Assembly (NCBI RefSeq): GCF_014356525.2
Contig: NC_052508.1
Span: 39,779,113-39,843,112, forward strand
From: Nilaparvata lugens
Lineage: Eukaryota; Arthropoda; Insecta; Hemiptera; Delphacidae
Reading direction: 5' to 3'
DNA: 64,000 nt
Under the pieces are notes generated by a model. That model did no database searches. It was given only the letters and a program-made list of their open reading frames with translations, and was not told the origin of the DNA. Positions 35,306 through 49,318 of the stretch are shown here, one piece after another; the first letter of the stretch is position 1, and the number at the start of each line of letters is the position of its first letter. A program made the position numbers and the translations under genes.

Positions 35306-38300
35306 GTGAGATTTTAAAACAGTGTGAAACTTATGGAAGGATTAAACATTAATGAATGAAGACCTGAAATGAGAAAAGAAAGTAAACATGTTTGGATAGT
35401 GGATACAACAGATTTTTAACAATTTATTGGAGTGTGGAATGCAAGAAAGAGAGTTCAATAAAACAGAAATATTAAACAACAAATTGAAGAATACTCTGAC
35501 TATATAGAAGAAAATGACAATACTTCCTCAACTTGATGATCGACTTGATTGACCGTTAATAATGATTGAATCACGGTATGTAGAAGAAGATCAGGAGAGA
35601 TCAGGAAGAAGATTATTTTTCATCTAAATACCGTGGATTGAATGACCACAATAATGATTGACCACTATTGTCACAAATGATTGTTTAATTCTCTTTTCAA
35701 GAAATGTATAACTTTACATGAGGGACCAAAACAAATAAATTAAAGTGGACCTACATTCCGATACAAGATAAATATCGTTTGAATCCTCTGTTGAGGACAA
35801 AACACAGTCTCTCAACTTCATTTTTCAGATTGGCAATATTGGTAGGCTTACTTCCATGTGTAATTCGAGTGTTGAATGAAAATGGGTGTGTCCAGTCATG
35901 ACTGGCGTCGAATTGACAAGCATCTGGTAAAGAATACTGCGTTGTAGTTGTATGCTATAGTGTTTGCTGCTCTATTATGCTGTTGATGTAAATCACGATT
36001 GCTCAAGCATTGCGCCAGCAACTTTCACATCTAGCTGTTCCCCAGACAAGTTAAAATATTATAATAGACAACTTCTCCACTGGATTCTTTTGAATTAATT
36101 CTTGTCTCATATTACGGATATGGTGTTAGTCAAAAGAGTGGTTTTAGTCTTGTGGGAATTTTGATCAACTTATTTTGACACTCTTGTTTTTATGATGGTG
36201 GCGTGATTGGATATCAAGCATGAGTCCGAACATTTTATAGTTTTTAGTCATTCTCAATGATTTTATGAAACAATTCCTTGGTATGAAAATTGGTCAGATC
36301 CACCTGTAAATTAATCTCTAGATAGTTCATTGCTAGTTCATCCACTGTAATAACCGAGTACAGTGCTACCATAGAGAAATACAACACAGAGATAATGCAA
36401 ATGAGAACAGAATAAATTAATCAATGCAACAAGCAACCACTCATGCATGCATGCAAATGATGATTGAAATGCATGAGAGTAGAATAATGAATTATAATTG
36501 AGAGAAAAACACTGCAAAAGAAAAAGAGAGGAGTACTATTGACATTGAAACCCACCTTAGTATTCCGTAGACTGGCATGCCTTTTGAAGCTAGTTCCTTG
36601 GCGTCTCTCCAACGGCTCATGAGTGGATGTGGTAGTTCCCATAACTCACACTTTCAAACTATTAGCACTAACTCAACTTTGTCACCATGCACAATATTCA
36701 CAAATTCCTTGCTGACGTATTAAAAGCACTGGCCTAAAACGATTTTTCCATGAAGAAACTGAAGATTCAAACATCGTATGTAAGGAACAGGATGGGTATT
36801 ACAATGAGAATTGAGAGTATAGTAATATTATTCGCCAAAGATAACGTATTCAAGAAAACGTAAGATATTTGATTGAATTTCAGTTATGTAGGCCTAACCA
36901 CATTTTTTATCTGGAGAAATTTATAATTTAATATAGTAATAGGTTACATGAAGTCAAATACAATTGGTTAAATATTAAACAATATTGGTCAATATTATGT
37001 ATTGTGATGATCAACATAGCCTATTTACTGATTTATCAATTTGATTCATTCATGGTTTAATTGTCGCTGGCTCAGTATGTATGAGCTATGTATTTAATAC
37101 GTTCTGTTCTTATATAGGAAATGTCCTTTCCAATTTTTCAAACATATTAAACGAAATACCATATAAATCGAAATGGAATATTATATCATTGTATGAATAG
37201 TATTTGAATTAAAAGCTTAATAGAATAAAAAAGAATAATTAGGAATGAAACAAATAGAGCAGCTTGTCTATTGAATTTTGATGATTGAATACTGAATTAT
37301 ATCGAATTAATCGTGAATCTAATTGCGATTAAATTACAGTTTTTAGGTGTAACCGTTGAAAGGTCAGTTGAATGCAGGTTGAAACAAAATTCAGAATGAA
37401 GAGTTCAGCACAACGGAATATTAAATTCTGATGTTAAATTTTCAAAGCACAACACACACAGACTCAGAGTTAATCTGGATTACAATTTGTATGGAACTAA
37501 TCAAACAAATGTCACTTCTTTAGTGACCTCATAATAATTATATTTGCACTTCAATAATTGAAGCTAAGACTAATTGGAAAATCGGAATGGGGACGCGCTT
37601 TGCCTGTGAAATATTGAGTTTCAAACACAATAAACGGGGTTTGGAATCCATCATTGCATGGAGTCTCGTGGGTCTATTGATTAACGCGACGTATGTGTAT
37701 AATTTACACACTCGTTTGGAATTTCCAGTGATGACTGGTGTTTGACCATTCCATTTCTGTTAGTAGACCTCTGTTCAATCATTCCATTCAATCATCATCC
37801 CGTCAGTCACCAATGCAGTGCTTGTGACTTAGCTTGATAGCAAGGATTAAAACTACTTAGAATTTCCATGATTTCCTGCTTCTTCATTGACGTGATCTTT
37901 TACAAGGTCATTACGTGTTCTATCATCATGTAGTGGAGATAGATGTATCACATATTCACTATAATAATATATCCACCGTCAAATTCAAATTATTGGAATG
38001 GCAAATAATTGTGATGGTTTCTTTCGTAACAGATTCTATATTGCTCCAATGCACTGGTTCTTGTGCCTTTTTCAAATATTTCACTAGTTCTCATTGCAGC
38101 ATAACTTTTTTACAGTAACTGAATTAGAAATAAATTTACAGATGTTTTGCATTTGACATAGCTGATTTCAACTCTAGTTATGTAGCCCAGAATTGAACTT
38201 TGAATAGCGCGGTATTGTGTGTGATAATGATTATTTGGTTTATAAAGCAAACAATAATACTCTATAATGATTTCACTATTGTAGCCTATCTTATCCTTAT

Positions 38301-41300
38301 CCATTCAAGTATTCAAAACTCATGTTTCCAAATATTCTCTTCACAATAATTCATTAATTGGAGGAATCTTAATAAATTCTTCAAGAAGCAAACCAAATAG
38401 CCAAAATATGACAAAATAGCTCATTTCTTTCAAGAATTCTAAAATTATTTGAAAATTATGAATAAACAGTGATGTACAGTAATTGTACATTAGTGAATTG
38501 TGAAAATTGTAGATGACGTTTAACTCAAAAAGCTAAGTGCATACAAACATATAATATATAACTATACTCCACAACTATCAATTTTAAGATCTCTCAATCT
38601 TCTCAGATAAGTTATGCTCGAATCTATCTCAAGTTGACTCACGGCCTCACGGGGAGTCATTCCCATCTTAGTTGGGAATGAACAGGAGGTGGTGTTTTTT
38701 ATTCTCAAAAAGGAATTGAACACCCTCCGCAAAGAATGTGAATGGCTGAGAACCCCAACTTACGTTTGCATGAAAAAGTGTATGCGCTAAATTTGGCACA
38801 AGTTTGACGTTTGATTTACTTATGAGTGTAGTAGGTTCTATGCTAGCTCTAGCTCCTACAATAACTCGAACACATTATGATGACTGAGTCTGCATAAAAT
38901 AATAATCTCCCAGTGCAATTAATTTTCCAATTTTCACCATTCGTAGTTTGTTTTCTAAAACAATACAAGCACATAATTCGATTATTTTCCGGGAAATATG
39001 TTTGGGTACTTTATCTAAATTTTTGGCTAATATAAGTGAGTTGGAATTCCTCACGGAGTACCGTTATCATAATATTTCCCCAGCTCACACGTTAATGTAA
39101 AATTATGGAGCATGGTTAGGTTGTATAATATGCATTGTCGCGGTAAACACATATTTTGAACGAACGGTTGGCACATAGCTTCAAACGAAACCAAAATAAA
39201 GGGTGGATGTTGGTTGAATCAATGCACCCCCTTCCCAACGGTTACCCCGCAGTTCTGCCAACATCACTGACCCACTTTAACGGCAACTTCTGTTTACAAC
39301 GCTTCTAATAGCCTATATACAAACCGTATATAAATTTAATAATACAGATTCCAGTAGACTATCACTATAGTAAAACTGAGATATCTGTGATTGAAGAGTT
39401 TTATGGGATTGGTTCAGACTTTGTGTCTCCAATCTGTATGATTTTGTTTTCAGTTTTAGATAGCTTTACATGTATTTGTTTTCGGTGAATAGGGATTGGT
39501 AGTTATTGGAGATTAGTCTTTAGAAATAAAGAAAACGTACCGTAATTTTAATGCAATTTGAAATAAAAGAAAACTAGAAATTTGGATATATTTATTTGTT
39601 ATAATTTAATTAATGATCAAGAATTCTTCAGGTATGGATGATGAAGATGATCAATGAATTTTATTTATTCGTAAATATACATAATAACAACTCATATAAA
39701 CATGAGTTTAGTGTTTACTATGAGATTGATGAGGTAATATTACATGGTTCTGATGATTCAAGGTGCAATATTTTCAACAAGAAGCCGTTGAATATTCAGT
39801 TTTAGTTTCAGTTTTTTTACATAATGGTTTTAGATCAGGTGAACGAATTTTCTCTTAGGATGAGAAAACATCGCAACAGGACGAAAAATATAGTTAATTA
39901 ATGAGGAATATCAGTAATAATTTGCTTTCATCAAGTTGATAAATTTAAAATACAGTTCGCGTGTTGTTGAGAGATAAAATACAATCTGAAATATTGATAA
40001 AGTTGGAAAACAAATCTACATGATAGAAGATGGAATAGATTGGATAATTTTTTTTGGAATGGCCATAAGTTTGTTAAAAATGGAAGATTGTAACACCGAG
40101 CATGAAGTGAGGAAATCAAATTTCTAACTTTGTCAAATTAGAAAATTTTCGAACTTAGCGTCAGTCTCATAATAAACAATCTAGTATAGAAGTTTTCTCT
40201 GCTTCAGTGCAAAGAAAACTTAGTGATACACGTTCCTGTTTAATAGGAATAAAATTGAGGATTACGTCAAAGATAATTTTTAATTTGAGCTTATTCAGCC
40301 GAATATCTTCCAGAAAACTTAATCTGCAGTACATGAACTGCTATCAAATGACGGCGAATGTAGGAATGAATACAGGTTCACATACGGTAGACCAGTGTGT
40401 GGGTATATCTACACTTCTATGATGAAGAACACGGTCAAAATGCATTTCAGCAGCGTGAGAACTGACAAATGAACTGTTATATGCCAGACAATTAGACCTA
40501 CTGGAGTAAAACAATGCTAAAAAAATAGAAGAGCAGCTCTTCCCACGGCAGTGAAATGGATCAATCTAAAAGTAACGTCTACCTGTATAATGAACATCGA
40601 AATAAGTACTTGCATTTAGAAAGAACAGAATACAATGATCGTGCTATCAACAAAAACTTTAGATTTTTCTGTACACATTTAAAAAAATATAAATTTATTT
40701 CTTTTCTTCAGAATAAAATTGAATATTCAAGGTTTGATTTTCATCATTGGTCCAAAATTTAATATGCTATTAATATTCTCATTGCTTTGGGAGTATGATT
40801 CCCACACGAATATGAGATTCATGAATGGAAAACATCACAATGATGACGAATTTTTTATGATAATAAAATATGACGACAGCTCAGCGACCACATTTACGAA
40901 TTTGATCCCTGTCAAGAGTTTCAGTTGTTCAAGTATTCGTCGACACAATATGAAGATATTAAGCACCTTCTATAGTATATTGTTGAATGAAACCGACAGC
41001 GTTCTTTAGATCACTTTCAAGATAATTATGCTACTACACAATACTACTCTTGACTATCACTAAAAGATGCAATAAAACCCTGACTGAAACCCACCTCTTT
41101 TTGTTTGCTCCTGACACATCAAATAATTGATGTTCTCTAGAGACACTCAAGAAGAGGAGTTGGGAGTATATAGGAACATTAGATTGTTTTATAGTTAACA
41201 GAGATAAGGAAGACATGTGTTCATTGCACATGTCTATCCCAATAAATTGCAGTGACATTCTTTATCCCAAAAGACTATTCACTTTCCAGTTAGTTGAACT

Positions 41301-43789
41301 GTTAAAATTTATTGTTTCTGGCAAGTGAAATCGATTTCCCCCAAGCTAAAGTCGTAAAAAGGAAGTTTTTGAGAAGAGGAAATACAGTGAGGGTACTGTA
41401 CAGACCTGTAGAATCTAGTACGGTATCAAAAATAGGTGTATCAGAGGTTTATCAAAAATAGGTGTATCAGAGGTTTATGTCAATTTCAGCCGTGAATAAA
41501 AGTATTACATTTACCATGTTCCTAAACTTGTATAAGATATTCACGGTGCTCAAATGCTATTCCGGCATTCATTACATGTACAGTATTTCATTTTATTACA
41601 TAATGATCCTTCTCTTTCTTTTCCATTCCAACGTCCTACTTCCCTCTTTTACTCCAATATTCTCCACGTCCTCTCTGTCTGCATTCGAATCGATGAATTC
41701 CAAGTGCTTTTTGCCTTGTTAGAGCAATATAATATGATATTTTCCAAGTAGGAATACAGTATTCCAATAGTGACTGGTGAGCCATTATTTGATACCAAAA
41801 AATGAACGAAATATGTTCGTTCATATTGATTACAGTTTTTACAAAGTACTTACTTATTGTCACTAGTTTTTCACAAGTACTTGTTTCAAGTTTGATTGAG
41901 ATAACTGAATGACCATTGTACTATATCACAAAGATACTACTGTATATGGCTAAAAGCTGGCCAAGGAAAGAATGGCAAAATGCTAAATTTGCATTGGATT
42001 GTCATAGATTCCTTGTCATAGTCATGCTTCCTTGTAACGAGAAACAAAGTTATCAAAGCGATAAATCATTATTCTTCCTAGTTTTTCTACAGTGGATACT
42101 ATTATTTTCCTCAATTGACATGCTATGTGCTGAATTACAAATCTCACATTAGCAACTAATGAGTTTTGTGGTCCACTTTCTACTACAGTAATTGATAGGG
42201 TGACGCGGTAAGTGCTGATAATTTAATTCAACAATCACATAGAGCACTCCTGCCGATCACCGTTGCATCTGACAAGCTAGACCAGTCATCAATCGAAACG
42301 TAAATTATTGGCATTTAACTAGTGGAAACGGTACCATTCATTCCAACACAGCTGGCTATCTGGTGAGATGTTTCAATGAAGTTATTATTGTGTAAATATT
42401 TTCGCATTTGTATCATGAATTCATGACACAAGAATGCAGTTTCAATGGAACCGTACTGAAGTTGCAAACCTGACTACAAATCGTTGATATGGATTCACTG
42501 ATTACATACCGAATCCCTTCCAATGGCACTTCCCTGTTTGATCTATAATTTATCGTGTGATTTGATTATTTGTTTGTATCAACTTATTCCAAGTTTTCAT
42601 GGTGGGTCCACCGCTTTTGTTTGAATGCACCACTGCCAATTGATTCACAATTCACATAATAAAATACAACAAATTATGGAACGTACGACCACAGTTTCAA
42701 TACTGTGGTTTCAAGACAGGTAAGATTCTTGTCTGTGGTACGACGATGTGAATGTCAATTTATTCTACGAGATTTCACATTGGGGTCAGTGCAATCCAAT
42801 TAGTACAACAAACAAAGCTTGAATACATTGCTAAGCCAGAGATAAAATAAAAACTGTTTTGAGAACAGTAAAACGGTAGGAGTACCTAGTACAAGTTCGA
42901 CTTCCTCGAGTTGTTACGTAAACCTACTTACAATTTGAGCAACTCCCAAGTCCCAACTCTAATGCGATTAACTATAACTACACCCAAAGAAAACATTCAA
43001 GTGATTGATCACTTCAAGTAGGAGCTGAAAAGCTCACCTTACTGTTACATTTAAGCTTCCTATTCCTAGATAGTTTTTACATAAGTTAGTTGGAAGAGAG
43101 AGTTTCTTTGTATGAATGATGTTTAAGTTACATGCATTTGAATAAAGCTCTTATCTAAGCTACTGAAAAATTGAGTTTTTACTTCACTAAATTTTTTCCA
43201 ACTCGAAAGTGGAAATATTACCACCTCTACCACGAGAAGAATTGGGAAACTTTCAATCTGTACCCTATCTGCTGGAATATTATATAAAAACATTACTAAA
43301 TATCTAGTATTTGAGAACTGTACACAATGTTCAACTTATTTAAATGAAGACGATTCATTGCAATTTTTCAATATCGATTAAAGTAATCAAATTATTCTGT
43401 AGAAAGAAATCAATTCAAAAAAGGTTAAGTATAAATGACGGCCTGTCTCCAATAACATGGTGAATAATTTGAAATATTACTACTCAGCTTGACATACGAT
43501 GTTTGAATCAAATATTGAAACCACAAACTCAGAAATACCAACCAACTTGACAGCGAAGATCATGAAAGAAACGTGGACGAGAGTTGCATTGCAACACCAA
43601 AAACAAAAACACAACTTCAAGCACAAGTAGAATCGTATGAGGAACCGGTTTCAAGGAAGAGGTTGATGAAATAGAGAAACCGATTTCACTGTCTGGCTCT
43701 TGTCACACAGAGAACACGTTTGTTGAAATTTATCCAGCACTAAATGTAAAACAATGTATCCGTTTTGGTGAAGCACTCGGTGAAGGGAA
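35306..43789. other. long non-coding stretch
   Basis: I find no gene across these 8.5 kb. Minor items are a 9-bp-stem hairpin at 38657-38681 (TCATTCCCA/TGGGAATGA), a 26-bp unit repeated twice at 41425-41476 (ATCAAAAATAGGTGTATCAG...), and an 8-bp perfect stem at 42688-42709 (ACCACAGT/ACTGTGGT). Frames of 60-100 codons occur on both strands (for example 40719-41009) without motifs. Likely intron or intergenic DNA. Confidence 0.4.
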
Positions 43790-44350
43790 TTTGAATGAAA
43801 CGATGTTTTTTGGCGGGCGCGCGACTATGCAAAGTTCTCACGGTAAGGGGGAGCGTGAACGGGCACAACAGGGTGAATGGCAGGCTCTTCCGTCTAATAT
43901 CTCCCCACCCCTCCAACTAACACACCGCGCTACGTACGTCGCTCACGAAGTTCACCAACAGACTGAACCGAGCTCAACTTCAAACCAGCAACTGTCGATG
44001 GACGAGCGACAGAGAGCGCCAGCAAAAGAGCGAGAGGGTGCGAGAACCGATACAATCTGGCAACGCCGCTTTCAGCCAACCGCTGTCCAAAGAATAGACA
44101 CACAGTGAAACCTGCAATGGTTATAGAAAAAGGATAAACGAATGCCGAAGGGAATTGAAGGAGGAGGGATGACAGAGTGATGGCGAGTGGAAGGGGAAAC
44201 CGGTGCTGCTGCTGGCAAAAGTCAAAGGCAATGTAAAGGTAATGATGGGTGGGGGTGAGTGAGAGGTGAAGCAACGTCAACAACCCATCGGCATCCATAC
44301 AAGTCTGCACCACTGTCTGCACAGTGCACACCACTGCAATGACAATCAAA
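43790..44350. promoter_or_regulatory. CpG-rich block, candidate promoter
   Basis: GC content and CG dinucleotides (GGCGGGCGCGCGAC, TACGTACGTCGCTCACG) stand out from the AT-rich surroundings. On the minus strand a TCAGTC matches the arthropod initiator (about 43968), but I see no convincing downstream element or TATA box. Frames on both strands (43791-44108 +, 43930-44349 minus) are open only because stops are rare here. A promoter or 5' exon of an unidentified gene is plausible. Confidence 0.3.
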
Positions 44351-44867
44351 CCACCAACTCACTAAACAACTAAAATAATTGACTTGAAATTTTTAACAAA
44401 GATATTATTAGTGGATTTCTAAACTTTTGCCTACAGTACTAAATATGACATTAGGGAGAGTCTCAGTCGAGATCTCAGTTCACCAAGTGCCTATTTCGAC
44501 TATTTCTTGAATACTGAGACTGAAACAAGTAGGAAGATGAGCTAGAAGATGACACTAGTTAGGGATTAGAAAGAATGGGTAAGGGAGAAGCTGGTTAGAG
44601 TTCAGGTTTGCTTTTAATGGTTCTAAATGGCAATAACTGGTATCATTTGATAATTTTAGTATTAAATAAAATAATATATAATACTTTACCCTAACATAAA
44701 CAATAAATCAGAATATTACTAAGGACTTTCTGAAACCAACCGGAACGTGACGAACTAAAAACTACACGTACTGAAGTTCTGAAGTTACCTATCCGGACTG
44801 ATTTTTGATAAATTTAGATCTCGATGAAGTGAATTTTCTCCCATTAACAGTAGTTGTACTGATAATT

Positions 44868-45845
44868 ATTGACCGAATGTAGTGAGGTCTATGTTTTAAC
44901 TCGAATTTTCTTTTGCCTGTATGTATGTAACGATTTACGGCCAAACGCATAGATAGAATTCTATGAGATTTGGCAGGAATACAACTGCGCGTCGATCGGT
45001 CGATGTATAAACAAGGTTTTTTGAAATTTTGCATTTTATGGATAATATGAAAGGAAAAGGAATTCCTCCATACTCCGATATCACTATATATATTATAATC
45101 ATCTACTCTGAAGATATGATTAATCAGACTACAGAATTATTCATAATCAATCAGCTGACATACACATTACATAGATTACATAGATGTCTGGAGAAGCCAT
45201 GTCTTTTACTATGAACCTGGGTTTACGTTTGTGCGTAAGTGTCATTGTCGACCACGACAGGGTGAGGATCTCAGATTGAGTAGCTTTCAATTTGTCTAAA
45301 TAACCTAAAACATTATGTTCAAGTATGTTTTAATGGGGGAGGTTGAGTTTATACTTTTAAATGGTAATATGTTAATATTATTAGGAATGTTTTGATTCTT
45401 GAATAATAAACACAAATAATGAAAAGTTATTTGATTAGCTGTTTCAGCACACTTGAAATTTGGACAATATGAATGTCAACAATGCTTGTCGTCGTCGACT
45501 GCGGAAGTTTACGTACAATCGAAAATGCATCTATGGTCTATGGTTTAAATATTTTGATTTGCAGTCATTATGCGTTCCCATCAGTATCCATATTCTCACA
45601 TTTGAAAAAAACAAATTTAATGGGTAATTAAAAATAATTAAATGAACTAAATAATGCTGAAGAAATTATAATATTTTTGATTGAAAAAAATTAATTTTCA
45701 AATATTTTCATAAGATGGAAAGATTATCACGGAACTGGATGAATTATACGAAATACAAATTCAAACGTGAACCGAGATTGTTAACATTTCAAACAGGTGA
45801 CATCAGATACTTGTGGATGAGGTCTACTGTTCACATAACTACTAG
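44868..45845 (+). mobile_element. Helitron-like element, family A, copy 2
   Basis: Starts ATTGACCGAATGTAGTGAGG and ends GAGGTCTACTGTTCACA, then TAACTACTAG and T. Interior stretches near 44930-45070 are colinear with copy 3: TTTACGGC, then GATTTGGCAGGAAT, GCGCGTCGA, CAAGGTTTT and GCATTTTATGGATAAT. This copy has no octamer array. No coding capacity. Confidence 0.55.
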
Positions 45846-47139
45846 TATAATAATATGAAATGGGCAAAACATATTGTACTGTATCTATAACCATCTACTG
45901 TATTCACACTTTCTCTTAGGAGGCAGAATGGGGATGAAGGTGTGGTTACTCTCATTTTACACTAAGTAGCAAACTATTAAAAACAAACTGATTATTGAAA
46001 CTGAATAACACAATTATTGAAAACAATAAAAAGGCAAACAATGTTCAAGCACGTATTTTCTCATAAGGTTAGATGTCTGATGAGAGATTTATTCACACTT
46101 GTACGTGACAAACGTTTGATGAGAATGCTCGTTGCCGCCGGCATAGAGTGTGAATCAGTCTTGGCAATTGGCAGAATTTGCAATAATTTATAAACGTTTT
46201 CACTAACCTTGAAAACTTATTTCTGGTGGAATGTTTGAGGCGAAGAATGGAAAGATTGATATGCGATTGCCATGTTTGAGATGAGAACGAGAGTGACTAT
46301 GAAATATATGTAAATAAAGCCAAAACATACAATATTCAATCAAAATGAATATTCTATATTATATTGTTGAGTGAAACTATTTGAACATTCATAATGTCAC
46401 ATCCTATACTCTCTGTAATAAACATGCGAAATATAAGAGCATACATTATTTATCAATTATGCATTATCTTACCTACAGTATTACTGATGTCAAGTATCCA
46501 AGATAATAGATTCCAGGTTCAAGAACGCCTCTTTCAAAATGGAGCACAAGAGAATGAAAGACATGATCATCATACACACCTGAAACACAAAATGAATAAA
46601 ACGTCGGTATATGAAAAGAAGATGGATCTAGATTGCATTCAGAAGAAGCGTTAAAAAGTGTACAAACAAAAAAGAATAAACCAAATAATCGATAAGAAAA
46701 GAGAAACAACAATATGCAGGAATTTTATTTTTCCCAAAATAATTTACAAAACTAGTATTCAGATTTCAATGATTTGAAGCTCTTACATTATGACATTTTG
46801 TCAATGAAAAAGTTTTCAACAACAGTCTTAAATTGTATTTTATTTCAGTAATAATATAATAAACTCAAAGTCTAGCTTGATTAGCTTGTTAAAAATAAAA
46901 GTCAATTATTGGAGACTTTCAAATGGCTAATTAACGAAGGAGAATAATTAAGAGTGATTGATCATTGATCCAATTATAGTTTTTTCGATGACTGGTAACA
47001 CAGTTTTTCGCTAATTCAGTTGGAAATTAGCATCCTAAAACAGTTAACCTTGTTGTTAGGATTAATGACTGTTCCGTTCTGTGGTTTGTATCATTGAAAA
47101 TCAAAGGGGCAAAATAAAAAAGGTATGTCTACAGCGTTA
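45846..47139. other. non-coding stretch
   Basis: No gene recognised. The overlapping frames at 46394-46654 (+) and 46473-46712 (minus) have no motif. Confidence 0.4.
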
Positions 47140-47285
47140 TTGTCCTGTCACCAGCTGGCTCGGATCTTTGTTTATAAGTAGACTTGAGATGCGCGAGAAC
47201 ACTAGCGTCAGGTGATCAATTCTCATAACGGCAAGGAAAGTTGTGTGAGTGAGCCACACCAGATTTTTTGTATTTGCTTAGAAAC
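47140..47285 (+). repeat. dispersed repeat R, intact copy (unoccupied gypsy target)
   Basis: This segment is the reverse-complement counterpart of the DNA flanking the gypsy element at 60105-60194 and 63924-63967. The colinear parts include TTATTGTCCTGTCACCAGCT, GAACACTAGCGTCAGGTGAT and CATAACGGCAAGGAAAGTT. Here the two halves are joined through a single AGTAG (47177-47181), the complement of the CTACT duplicated around the gypsy insertion. The nature of the repeat itself is unknown. Confidence 0.75.
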
Positions 47286-47561
47286 AAGACCAATCACTTC
47301 TTAATTTTTTAAATTTATTTATTCCAGTTTTCACAACATTACATTTCATCAAGTACAAATATAATAACCTCTCTATCTATTTAGCTATTTGAGAGGTATA
47401 CAGTTAGAAAATTTATAGACAATAATTCTTTTATAACTCTTTGATAATTCCAATGAACACAAAGTCAACAACAGAAGTTCGAAAACAGTTCAGTACAGAT
47501 TGTCGGTACACTTTTTTAGCATCCCACTTTGTCACACTATTCTGATACACAGATATCCATA

Positions 47562-47900
47562 GGCCAGTTTCACACGGCAGAGACCTCGCTCCTGGAATAT
47601 CATATTACGGAAGATCATATTTCATATTTTGCAGCTCTCCTGTACTTTCACATGGGGATCTTACGAATAAGCCGACAGATCTAACAACTATGCCGACGTT
47701 TGCTCAAACCTATGACTCATCACTTTTTCTCAAAGTCCAACTTCCTTAAAAATATAGATAGAAGATTTCTGATTTCGGATTTGGATTCAGCGACCCCAAA
47801 TTCTTTAAAGCGTAAGTCCCAGTTTCAAAAATACCCGAAAACAAGGGAGTTATTGCTGTTTTTAATATAGCTTTCCATTATCATATGATTATATAGTACA
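47562..47900 (+). repeat. dispersed repeat S, copy 1
   Basis: This is the inverse of 49610-49995. Shared stretches include GATTTCTGATTTCGGATTTG (and its complement near 49722-49745), GACTCATCACTTTTTCTCAAAG and the ends TTTCACACG. It may be a MITE-like family with GGCC...TTTCACAC ends. No coding capacity. Confidence 0.6.
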
Positions 47901-48619
47901 TACTAAGATAATAATACTCCTGCCTCACAAAGGGACAGGCAAAGGTTTTAAGAAGTTTTTGAACACCTGAGAAGTTTATACATAAACATTTTTAATTTTT
48001 AAAAGTTCTAGTTTTCCAAAAAAATATTGAACTATGAAAAGATGAATCCAAATATGAAATCATAAATCATCTCCACTCATCACCCAATAAAATAGGAAGA
48101 AAAGGAATGTTGTACAGTAAAATTCACTGAATTTCAATTGTCATTCAACAATCCAATTTATCAGGTTCAAATAGTTGAATATGACTTTAAATTCCCAGCA
48201 ATTATTGACTATTTCTTTTTACAATCAGAAAAATCTATTATGAACATACAGTATAAACATTGTGCTGATCTGAATCGATCTATGGTAATAATAGGAATTG
48301 AAAGAATAGAAAATGTCATGGCATTCCAAGTAGTGATTTCTGTGTAGAACTGTAGAACTGCTGAGTTGATAATGCATACTGAAAAAAAGTCATGAATAGC
48401 TCAGACCAGCCTGGCGACTTTGATGCTTTTGAAACCGGAATCTTGTTTTATTTTTATTAAAGAATGATACGGAATGAAAACCATGTATCATAGTACAAAG
48501 CTTTGTATCATGAGTAAGATTGACAATCATGGCTTGTCGATTTTAGTTGCTGACCTAAATCCTCATTCCTCAGTCGTAGAACTATGGACCAAGCGCGAGC
48601 ATTTGCCTTTTATGTCATA

Positions 48620-49318
48620 CTAGCCGTCAGGCTCGCTTCGCTCGCCATATCCGTCTAGCCAGGGGGCTCCGCCCCCTGGACCCCCGACTGGATCGTCCAG
48701 GAATGGGATCAGCAGGCTCGCTTCGCTCGCCTGCATTTTCCATTTGAGCATTTTTTATCATAATGTTAGGACAATCCAGTCGGGGGTCCAGACTAAACGT
48801 CTGGCTAAACGGATATGGCGAGCGAAGCGAGCCTGACGGCTAGTAATATAATATTCCCAGGATTGAAGTAGCAGTGCCCAATCAAATTTTTCCGCGATAA
48901 ATGCATTCAAATTTTCAACTTGGTGCCAACCTAACAAAGTCAACTCAAACTCAACTTAATGCCAAGCTGACAAAATTATTAATTTAGTTGCCAGTTAACA
49001 ACTGTTTCGAAGAGGTACTCTATTCAGATTATAGTTCTATATTAACATATGATATGAAAATTTCAATCATAATTAAGAGATTGGGAGAAAAAGAATATAC
49101 ATGCTAAAATACGAACTTTAAACCCTTAAAAATAACCCTTAGAGTTAAAATATTGCCAAAAGATTTCTTAGTGCGCCTCTAAAGGGCCAACTGAACATAT
49201 CTACCAAATTTGAACGTTTTTGGTCCGGTAGATTTTTAGTTATGCGAGTGAGTGAGTGAGTGAGTGAGTCAGTCAGTCAATCAGTGAGTGAGTGCCATTT
49301 CGCTTTTATATATATAGA
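48620..49318 (-). mobile_element. non-autonomous Helitron, 699 bp, with doubled inverted 3' end
   Basis: Minus strand: begins TCTATATATATAAAAGCG at 49318 after an A and ends GCCTGACGG then CTAG (48623-48620) followed by T. Those ends meet Helitron rules. Just upstream of the 3' end, an inverted copy of the terminal 37 bp sits at 48809-48845, so 48619-48845 forms a large hairpin with arms containing GGCTCGCTTCGCTCGCC. A GTGA/GTCA microsatellite (49246-49290) lies near the 5' end. No ORF. Confidence 0.7.

Noticed and set aside
43930..44349. 139-codon minus-strand frame
   Set aside because: Lies in the CpG-rich block where stops are rare; an overlapping plus frame is equally open; no motif.
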